Assembly (NCBI GenBank): GCA_021786815.1
Contig: JAJYMR010000368.1
Span: forward strand, 1 to 11,733
Direction of reading: 5' to 3'
From: Deltaproteobacteria bacterium
Lineage (GTDB): Bacteria > Desulfobacterota > Binatia > Binatales > Binataceae
DNA length: 11,733 nucleotides
How positions within the stretch are numbered: the stretch's first letter is position 1; each line of letters opens with the position of its first letter. Both the position numbers and the translations under genes were made by a program. Below, piece by piece: positions 1-5,579 of this stretch. Below the pieces are notes generated by a model, which was not told the origin of the DNA, ran no database searches, and saw only the letters and a list, made by a program, of their open reading frames with translations.

Positions 1-1160
1 TTGAAGAAAGGCGCGGTGAACCGCCCGGGGATTCCCGCGGCTTCGAGCGTCGCGCACGCCTGATGGGCCAGTTCGACGTTGCGCTCCGCAAGCTCGCGAA
101 GTCCCCGGCGTCCCATCACTGAAAGAAACACGGTCGCCGCGAGCGCGCACAGCGAATGGTTGGTGCAGATGTTCGAAGTCGCGCGCTCGCGCCGGATATG
201 CTGCTCGCGCGTGGCGAGCGTAAGGCAGAAGGCGCGGTTGCCGTCGCGGTCGCGCGTCTCGCCGACCAGCCGTCCCGGCATCTGGCGCACGTGAGCGCCG
301 CGCGCCGCCATGAATCCCACGCCGGGACCGCCGAACTCGACCGCAAGCCCGAAGCTCTGTCCTTCGCCGACCGCTATATCGGCGCCGAGTTCACCCGGCG
401 GCTTGAGCAGGCCGAGCGCGATTCCCTCTGCCGTGGCCGAAATCGTAAGCGCGCCAGCGCCGCGCGCGATCTCGGCCGCGCGTCCGAGCGGTTCGATTAC
501 GCCGAAGCCGTTCGGATAGCCGAGCACGACCGCGAGCAGGCGTTCGTCGGCAACCCTTTCAAGCGACGAGAGATCGGTCGCGCCGCTTTTCGGATCGAAC
601 GGAAGCTCGACGATTTCCAGGTTGTCGAGAGCGCTCAGGTAAGTGCGGATCGTTGCGCGGTAGTCGGGCCATAGCGCGCGTGAAACCGCGACGCGCGAGC
701 GCTTGGGCAAAATCCGCCGCGCCATCAGGACTGCTTCAGCCGTGGCCGAGGCGCCGTCGTACATGCTGGCGTTGGCGACCTCGAGCCCGGTCAGTTGCGT
801 GATGAGCGTCTGGAACTCGAAGATAGCTTGCGTCGTGCCCTGGCTTGCCTCGGCCTGATAGGGCGTATAGCTGGTCGCGAACTCGGCGCGCGAGGTAACG
901 GCGCGAACCGCGGCCGGCACGTAATGGCGGTAATATCCGCCGCCGAGAAAGCTCACGAAACCGTCGGCGCCGGCGTTTTGCGCCGCGAGCGCGGCGATTT
1001 CGCGGGCGACCTCGGACTCCGCGAGCCCGGCGGGAAGCCGTATCGCGGCGCGCGCGCGAAGGCTCTGCGGCACGTGCGCGACGAGATCGTCGATCCGTTC
1101 GACGCCGATCGTCCGCAGCATCGCGGCGATATCGGCGTCCGTCTGTGGCATGAACCTCAT
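1..1160 (-). CDS. gcvPA: Glycine dehydrogenase (decarboxylating) subunit 1, C-terminus cut by window edge
   Basis: This is the N-terminal half of the split P-protein of the glycine cleavage system. With GcvPB it decarboxylates glycine using pyridoxal phosphate and passes the aminomethyl group to lipoyl-GcvH in the cytoplasm. The visible 386 residues run off the left edge; the family is usually about 440-450 residues. Family signatures seen: FLGGGYYRHYVPA (71-83), SYTPYQAEASQGTTQAIFEF (97-116), ANASMYDGASATAEA (129-143), VEFGGPGVGFMA (274-285) and ATREQHIRRERATSNICTN (316-334). The start at 1160 gives MRFMPQT, which matches the usual M-R-Y/F-x-P-x-T opening; the in-frame ATG at 1151 would lose it. 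A GGCGGAG Shine-Dalgarno-like run lies at 1174-1180, about 13 bases upstream, so spacing is long. It lies 57 bp downstream of gcvT on the same strand, probably in one operon. No gcvH lies between them, although many operons have one there. The PLP lysine is carried by GcvPB, which would lie outside the window. Confidence 0.96.
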   Translation of the reverse strand, partial: MRFMPQTDADIAAMLRTIGVERIDDLVAHVPQSLRARAAIRLPAGLAESEVAREIAALAAQNAGADGFVSFLGGGYYRHYVPAAVRAVTSRAEFATSYTPYQAEASQGTTQAIFEFQTLITQLTGLEVANASMYDGASATAEAVLMARRILPKRSRVAVSRALWPDYRATIRTYLSALDNLEIVELPFDPKSGATDLSSLERVADERLLAVVLGYPNGFGVIEPLGRAAEIARGAGALTISATAEGIALGLLKPPGELGADIAVGEGQSFGLAVEFGGPGVGFMAARGAHVRQMPGRLVGETRDRDGNRAFCLTLATREQHIRRERATSNICTNHSLCALAATVFLSVMGRRGLRELAERNVELAHQACATLEAAGIPGRFTAPFF

Positions 1161-1176
1161 CTATATAAACCGTCTC

Positions 1177-1193
1177 CGCCGTCGAATCCGGCG
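1177..1193 (-). other. Intercistronic hairpin overlapping the gcvPA Shine-Dalgarno
   Basis: In the gcvT-gcvPA gap the transcript can form CGCCG-(7 nt loop)-CGGCG, a perfect five-pair GC stem. The 3' arm (1181-1177) shares four bases with the GGCGGAG ribosome-binding candidate at 1180-1174. No T run follows on the minus strand, so it is not an intrinsic terminator. It could stabilise the upstream message end or partly hide the gcvPA ribosome-binding site. A short GC-rich stem can arise by chance at this base composition. Confidence 0.35.
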
Positions 1194-1217
1194 ATGCCTC
1201 AAGTATAACTCTGCACG

Positions 1218-2324
1218 TCAGGCGGTTCTCCGTGGCCGCCTGTAAAACGGAAGCGCTGTGACCGTGGCCGGAACGGCCTTGCCCCTGACCTCGACTTCGA
1301 TTTTTGTGCCCGGCGCGTGCGGTTCAGCCGCGCCGATATAACCCATCGCGATCGGCCGCTCCATCGTTGGCGCGAAAGTCCCGCTCGTGACGGCGCCGAT
1401 CTCGCGCCCGGCGCTCAGGATGCGATAATGCTGGCGCGCGATGGTTCTGCGATCGTCGGTGACGAGGCCGACCAGGACTTTTGCCGGTCCTCTTTCATGC
1501 TGAGCGAGCAGCGCCGATTCTCCGACGAAGCCTCGCCCGAACTTGACGAACGTGTCGAGGCGCGCATCGAGCGGCGACGTGGCGCGGTCGAGTTCGTGGC
1601 CGTAGAGCGGGAGCGCTGCTTCGAGCCGCAGCGTGTCGCGCGCGCCCAATCCGCAGGGCTTGAGCCCGAACGCGCCGCCGCTTTCGAGAATCGCCGCGAA
1701 CAGCCGTTCGGCCAGCTCCGCCCCGACGAAAAGTTCGAAGCCGTCCTCGCCCGTATAGCCGGTCCGAGCGGCCAGGCATGCGACGTCCGCGATTTTGCCC
1801 TCGGCGACGCCGAAGGCGGGAACCGCCTGGATTGGAAACGACGCGAGCGACCCGAGCAACGCCGCGGCGCGCGGTCCCTGCACGGCGACCAGCGCCGTCT
1901 CAGGGCTCAGGTCGCGAAACTCGGCGCGTCGCGAATTCAACGCCATGAGCGATTCGCGATAGATCGGAAGATTGGCCGCGTTGACGCACAGCATGTAACG
2001 CTCGGCGCCGATACGGTAAACGATCAGATCGTCGAGCACGCCGCCGTCCTCGGCGCACATCAGGGTGTACTGGGCGCGGCCTTCGCGAAGGCGCGCGGCG
2101 GAGTTGGTGAGCGCGAGCTCGAGCAGTTCGAGCGCATGCGGACCCGAGACTTCGAACTCGCCCATGTGGGAAAGATCGAACAGGCCGGCCGCGGCGCGCA
2201 CGGCGCGATGCTCGTCGATGATGCCGCTGTAGCTGACGGGCATCTCGAAGCCCGCGAACGCGATCATGCGGGCGCGAAGTCTCAGATGGGCCGCATGAAG
2301 CGGCGTTCGCATCGTTGAACTCAT
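1218..2324 (-). CDS. gcvT: Aminomethyltransferase, glycine cleavage system T-protein
   Basis: GcvT releases ammonia from aminomethyl-lipoyl-GcvH and moves the methylene group to tetrahydrofolate, giving 5,10-methylene-THF. From the chosen start the protein is 368 residues, matching the usual 360-370. Conserved segments: TPLHAAHLRLRARMIAFAGF (7-26), AAGLFDLSHMGEFEVSGP (45-62), the folate-site segment GGVLDDLIVYR with Asp98/Asp99 (94-104), VAVQGPRAAALL (147-158), RTGYTGEDGFELF (187-199), GARDTLRLEAALPLYGHELD (227-246) and TSGTFAPTMERPIAMGYI (313-330). The frame stays open to a possible start at 2399, but the extra 25 residues (FFSFRR...) are not family-like. ATG 2324 (MSSTMRTPL) or ATG 2312 (MRTPL) are better; neither has a strong Shine-Dalgarno (GGCGGA before 2324, GAG before 2312). 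It is divergent from folD and leads into gcvPA. Confidence 0.96.
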   Translation of the reverse strand: MSSTMRTPLHAAHLRLRARMIAFAGFEMPVSYSGIIDEHRAVRAAAGLFDLSHMGEFEVSGPHALELLELALTNSAARLREGRAQYTLMCAEDGGVLDDLIVYRIGAERYMLCVNAANLPIYRESLMALNSRRAEFRDLSPETALVAVQGPRAAALLGSLASFPIQAVPAFGVAEGKIADVACLAARTGYTGEDGFELFVGAELAERLFAAILESGGAFGLKPCGLGARDTLRLEAALPLYGHELDRATSPLDARLDTFVKFGRGFVGESALLAQHERGPAKVLVGLVTDDRRTIARQHYRILSAGREIGAVTSGTFAPTMERPIAMGYIGAAEPHAPGTKIEVEVRGKAVPATVTALPFYRRPRRTA

Positions 2325-2370
2325 CAGTCCGCCGATTCTATCCGCCATAACGCGACGAAACGAGAAAAAG

Positions 2371-2387
2371 CCGGCCGCCCAAGCCGG
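2371..2387 (-). other. GC stem followed by T5 upstream of gcvT, attenuator-like
   Basis: Read on the minus strand, CCGGC and GCCGG are separated by a seven-base loop and followed by CTTTTTC. This lies about 46 bases upstream of the preferred gcvT start. The arrangement resembles a short intrinsic terminator and could act as an attenuator in the gcvT leader or stop antisense transcription from the folD side. The stem has only five pairs and there is no obvious alternative pairing. I did not see the conserved core of a glycine riboswitch here. Confidence 0.2.
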
Positions 2388-2435
2388 ATCTTTTCCCACA
2401 GCGCGTCAAGCGGCGAGCGCCGGGTTGTGGATTGG

Positions 2436-2463
2436 TTTGTCGGCTCGCCGCGCATGCTATATT
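2436..2463 (+). promoter_or_regulatory. Possible folD promoter with TATATT -10
   Basis: TATATT at 2458-2463 is a good -10 match in a GC-rich region. TTTGTC at 2436-2441, 16 bases upstream, is the best -35 candidate and is weak. Initiation about seven bases downstream would give a leader of only about nine bases before ATG 2479. That fits the absence of a Shine-Dalgarno sequence at folD. Confidence 0.3.
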
Positions 2464-2478
2464 TCCGTGACGAAAACG

Positions 2479-3381
2479 ATGGCTGCGATAGTCATGGACG
2501 GGCGTTTCGTGAGCGAGCTTCTGATGCCGGAGGTGCGCCGCCACGCCGCGGAACTGAAGGAAAGGCACGGTTGCGTTCCGGTTCTCGCCGCGATACTGGT
2601 CGGCGACGAACCTGCCTCGCGCCAGTACGTGCGCAACAAGCGCCGTCTTGTCCGCGAGATGGGATGCGAGAGCAGGGTCGTCGAGCTCAGGGCCGAGCAG
2701 GTCACCACCGAATCGTTGCTCGAGACAATCAGCGGTTTGAACGACGACCCCGCGATTACCGGAATTCTTTTGCAATTGCCTCTTCCCGCAAACGTAAATC
2801 AGTTTGCCCTGTTCGACGCGATTGCGCCCGACAAGGACGTTGACGCGGTCGGGGCCGGCGCCGTAATCGGTTTTTACCGTGGCCAATGGGGCAGATTCAT
2901 TCCATGCACCCCGCGGGGTGTGCTTACGCTTCTCGACTATTATAAGGTTCCCGTGGACGGGAAGCGCGCCGCGGTGATCGGAAGAAGCGATATCGCGGGA
3001 AAGCCGATCGCCCTTATCCTGGGCGGCAGGATGCGCAACGCGACCGTCACCTGGTGCCATCGGCACACGCGGGATCTTGCCTCGATCTGCCGGGAAGCGG
3101 ACATTCTGGTTTCGTGCGTTGGTGCGGATGTGGGACGTGCTTATCTGATAACCGCCGACATGGTTAAGCCGGGCGCATGCGTGATCGACGTGGGATTTCG
3201 CCGGGTCGGACCCGGCCGGTTCGTCGGCGACGTCGATTTCGACGCGGTCTCCGAAGTGGCGGGGTGGATTACGCCGAATCCGGGCGGTACCGGCCCGATG
3301 ACGGTAATAGCGTTGATGCAGAATTTGCTGGACGCTGCGCGCTATCAACTCGGACTCGACCGAATTCACTATTCCATCTAA
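2479..3381 (+). CDS. folD: Bifunctional methylenetetrahydrofolate dehydrogenase / methenyltetrahydrofolate cyclohydrolase
   Basis: FolD interconverts 5,10-methylene-, 5,10-methenyl- and 10-formyl-THF in the cytoplasm, using NAD(P). From ATG 2479 the product is 300 residues, near the family's 280-300, and opens MAAIVMDGR as FolD proteins do. Tyr50 and the catalytic Lys54 lie in SRQYVRNK at the same numbers as in E. coli. Gln99 is in GILLQLPLP and Asp122 in KDVD. PCTPRGVLTLL (142-152), the Rossmann segment GRSDIAGKP (168-176) and VIDVGFRR (235-242) are also present. Two signatures differ from the usual form: KDVD is followed by AVGAGAV instead of GFHPxNxG, and the C-terminal TPVPGGVGPMT is TPNPGGTGPMT. 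The open frame also allows starts at 2425 (ATG) and 2467 (GTG); neither has a Shine-Dalgarno. It is divergent from gcvT, whose product supplies its substrate. Confidence 0.94.
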   Translation: MAAIVMDGRFVSELLMPEVRRHAAELKERHGCVPVLAAILVGDEPASRQYVRNKRRLVREMGCESRVVELRAEQVTTESLLETISGLNDDPAITGILLQLPLPANVNQFALFDAIAPDKDVDAVGAGAVIGFYRGQWGRFIPCTPRGVLTLLDYYKVPVDGKRAAVIGRSDIAGKPIALILGGRMRNATVTWCHRHTRDLASICREADILVSCVGADVGRAYLITADMVKPGACVIDVGFRRVGPGRFVGDVDFDAVSEVAGWITPNPGGTGPMTVIALMQNLLDAARYQLGLDRIHYSI

Positions 3382-3421
3382 TCCGAAAGTACTACTTCGA
3401 TGACGGCTTTTGCCGCATTCC

Positions 3422-3449
3422 CTTGCAATTTATTTTTTTTCTTGCAATT
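3422..3449 (+). repeat. Direct repeat CTTGCAATT x2 flanking a T8 tract
   Basis: CTTGCAATT occurs at 3422-3430 and again at 3441-3449, 19 bp apart. Each copy holds the self-complementary hexamer TTGCAA. Between them lies TATTTTTTTT (T8 at 3433-3440). The second copy ends four bases before the AGGAGG of the downstream gene. Two like sites about two helical turns apart suggest an operator; the two TTGCAA cores could also pair as a hairpin in the leader RNA. The T tract might help end folD transcripts, but only a four-pair stem (CGGC-tttt-GCCG) lies upstream. Confidence 0.5.
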
Positions 3450-3452
3450 CCC

Positions 3453-3460
3453 AAGGAGGA
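3453..3460 (+). promoter_or_regulatory. Strong Shine-Dalgarno with unusually long spacing
   Basis: AAGGAGGA is a near-perfect anti-16S match, yet the only plausible in-frame start, ATG 3476, is 15 bases further on. The intervening in-frame codons (TTT, CCC, AAC, CCA, CCG) are not starts. The upstream alternative TTG at 3410 would place this site inside the coding sequence, which is less likely. Confidence 0.55.
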
Positions 3461-3475
3461 TTTCCCAACCCACCG

Positions 3476-5536
3476 ATGGAACCTGAGAGTCCCGCCCCCG
3501 GGGAAAAACGGGGCGAGAAGCGCACTTTAGGGCACATATTGCTTGGTCCGCCCAAGGACGTAAGAGAGCCCGGGATTTTTCACAAGCTCTCGCTGGTCGC
3601 GTTCCTGGCATGGGTAGGGCTCGGTTCGGACGGTCTCAGCTCCTCGTGCTACGGCCCCGAAGAGGCATTCCTCGCACTCGGGCATCATCAGTATCTGGCC
3701 GTCTTCCTGGCGATGATGACGGCGCTGACCGTGTTCGTGATCGCGGCCTCCTATTCGCAGACGATAGAGCTGTTTCCAAGCGGTGGCGGAGGATACCTGG
3801 TTGCGACCCGACTGCTCGGTCCCTATCCGGGACTGCTTTCGGGAACCGCGCTGGTGGTCGATTACGTGCTGACAATCGCGATCTCGATCGCAAGCGGCGC
3901 GGACGCCATTTTCAGCTTCCTGCCGCCGCATATGTTGCATTACAAGCTCGAAGTCTCGCTGATAGTGGTCGCCCTGATGGTGGCGATGAACCTGCGCGGA
4001 GTGAAGGAGTCCGTGCTTTCGTTGCTGCCGATCTTCCTTGCGTTCGTGGTGATGCACGTGTGGCTGGTGGGCTACGCGCTTCTGAGCCGAAGCTTCGAGA
4101 TCCCCTCGGTGCTTCACGACGCCGTTTCGCAGGTCCATCTCGGCGCGCAGAATCTCGGATGGCTCGGGCTTGCGGTGGTGTTCTTCTCCGCCTACAGCAT
4201 GGGCGGCGGCACTTACACCGGTATCGAGGCGGTTAGCAACGGGCTTCCGATTCTGCGCGAGCCACGGGTCGAGACCGGCAAGCGCACGATGATCTACATG
4301 GCGGTTTCGCTCGCCTTCATCGCGGGCGGAATCCTGCTCGGCTATATGCTCGAGAATGTCGAGCCGGTCGCGGGCAAGACTCTGAACGCGGTGCTCTTCG
4401 AGCGTATCGCGGCCAACTGGAAGCTCGGCGGCTTGAACATGGGCATGCCGATTATCACTTTCACGATGCTTACCGAGGGCGCGCTGCTGTTCGTGGCGGC
4501 GCAGACCGGGTTTATCGACGGTCCACGGGTGCTCGCCACGATGGCGCACGACCGATGGCTGCCGCGGCGTTTTTCCTACCTGAGCACGCGATTGGTGACG
4601 GCGGACGGCGTGCTCGCGATGGGTATCGCGGCGGCCGTGATTCTGCTCGGCACCGAGGCGCGCGTGGGACTGCTGGTCATCCTGTACGCGATCAACGTCT
4701 TCATTACGTTCACGCTTTCGCAGCTCGGGATGAGCGTCCATTGGTGGAAGGAGCGCGCGAACGAGCGCCGATGGATACACAAGCTTCTCGTCAACGGCAT
4801 CGGATGCCTGTTCACGCTGAGCATCCTGCTCATCACGCTGCTCATCAAGTTCGACGAGGGCGGATGGGTCACGGTGGCGATCACGAGCGGGCTGTTCGCA
4901 CTGTGCTATTTCGTGCGCGAGCATTACGTGCGCGTCGGAAGGGCGGTGCAGCAGCTCGAAGCCGATATCCTCCCCAAGCTCTACGCTGCAAAAGCGATGG
5001 AGCCGGCGCCGCGCGATCCTGAAGCGCCCACCGCGGTGCTGCTCGTCAACGGCTTCAACGGTCTCGGACTGGCGACGCTCCTGATGGTCCAGCAACTGTT
5101 CCCCAACGAGTTTCGCAACGTGGTGTTCGTGGGCGTGGGCGAAGTCGATTCCGCGCTACTCAAGAGCCACGAGGAAGTGGACGCGCTCGACAAGCGCATG
5201 CACGAGGACATGCTTTCGTACTGCGAGTTCGCCTCCCAGCTAGGGTTCCATCCCGAGCTTAGGACCGGGCTCGGACCCGACGTGGTCGAGGAACTGCAAA
5301 AGCTCTGCCTGGAGGTCGCGAGGATCTACAAGCATTGCGTGTTCTTTGCTGGGAAGCTGGTTTTCGGCGCCGACGCCGAGGGCTTCGTCGCGCGCTTCCT
5401 GCACAACCATACCGCGTTCGAGCTTCAGAGCTGGCTCCAGCTTCACGGCCTGAGCCTGGTGATCATGCCGATTCGGGTCGGTTCGGCCCCGCAGTGGGAA
5501 ACGATGGTCGAGACGGCGCCCCGCGCGGCCTCGTAG
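3476..5536 (+). CDS. APC-superfamily permease, KimA-like, probable potassium or amino-acid importer
   Basis: The product is a 686-residue inner-membrane transporter. Residues about 38-480 hold roughly twelve hydrophobic segments of an APC fold; residues about 490-668 form a soluble cytosolic domain resembling the universal-stress-protein-like tail of KimA. TM1 carries SDGLSSSCYGPEEAF (51-65), typical of this branch. Asp52/Tyr59 and Asp129/Tyr130/Thr133 have the same spacings I recall for the KimA potassium-site residues D36/Y43 and D117/Y118/T121; this is from memory and should be checked. SGGGGYLVA (102-110) and GGGTYTGIEA (243-252, the TM6 break) are also APC-like. Potassium uptake is therefore my first choice and amino-acid transport the alternative. 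ATG 3476 was chosen because residues 1-40 are hydrophilic as in relatives. No c-di-AMP riboswitch, known upstream of Bacillus kimA, is recognisable in the short leader. It starts 94 bp after folD and ends 43 bp from the convergent glycosyltransferase. Confidence 0.85.
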   Translation: MEPESPAPGEKRGEKRTLGHILLGPPKDVREPGIFHKLSLVAFLAWVGLGSDGLSSSCYGPEEAFLALGHHQYLAVFLAMMTALTVFVIAASYSQTIELFPSGGGGYLVATRLLGPYPGLLSGTALVVDYVLTIAISIASGADAIFSFLPPHMLHYKLEVSLIVVALMVAMNLRGVKESVLSLLPIFLAFVVMHVWLVGYALLSRSFEIPSVLHDAVSQVHLGAQNLGWLGLAVVFFSAYSMGGGTYTGIEAVSNGLPILREPRVETGKRTMIYMAVSLAFIAGGILLGYMLENVEPVAGKTLNAVLFERIAANWKLGGLNMGMPIITFTMLTEGALLFVAAQTGFIDGPRVLATMAHDRWLPRRFSYLSTRLVTADGVLAMGIAAAVILLGTEARVGLLVILYAINVFITFTLSQLGMSVHWWKERANERRWIHKLLVNGIGCLFTLSILLITLLIKFDEGGWVTVAITSGLFALCYFVREHYVRVGRAVQQLEADILPKLYAAKAMEPAPRDPEAPTAVLLVNGFNGLGLATLLMVQQLFPNEFRNVVFVGVGEVDSALLKSHEEVDALDKRMHEDMLSYCEFASQLGFHPELRTGLGPDVVEELQKLCLEVARIYKHCVFFAGKLVFGADAEGFVARFLHNHTAFELQSWLQLHGLSLVIMPIRVGSAPQWETMVETAPRAAS

Positions 5537-5552
5537 GCGCGGGGTGGCCGCT

Positions 5553-5568
5553 CAGCGGCGCGCCGCTG
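5553..5568. other. 16-bp perfect palindrome between convergent genes
   Basis: CAGCGGCGCGCCGCTG is fully self-complementary and fills much of the 43-bp gap between the permease stop and the glycosyltransferase stop. An overlapping stem, GCCGC-tca-GCGGC, can form just upstream. Neither strand has a T run beside it, so it is not a standard intrinsic terminator. It may act as a bidirectional 3'-end hairpin, or it may reflect GC bias. Confidence 0.45.
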
Positions 5569-5579
5569 GCAGTGCGCGA

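Noticed and set aside
156..674. A 172-codon plus-strand frame at the left edge.
   Set aside because: It lies opposite gcvPA, whose signature motifs are continuous across the same bases.
1317..2318. A 333-codon open frame antisense to gcvT.
   Set aside because: It is an Arg/Glu-rich product of GC-biased third positions with no family resemblance; gcvT is certain.
2325..2478. Possible glycine or tetrahydrofolate riboswitch upstream of gcvT or folD.
   Set aside because: I could not find the conserved core sequences of either class on the relevant strand, and the folD leader is too short.
2338..3369. A 343-codon open frame antisense to folD.
   Set aside because: The composition is shadow-like and FolD on the opposite strand has intact catalytic motifs.
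3527..5095. A 522-codon open frame antisense to the permease.
   Set aside because: It is rich in His, Arg, Asp and Gln, lacks hydrophobic segments or any recognisable domain, and mirrors the permease codons. The permease on the other strand is a clear family member.
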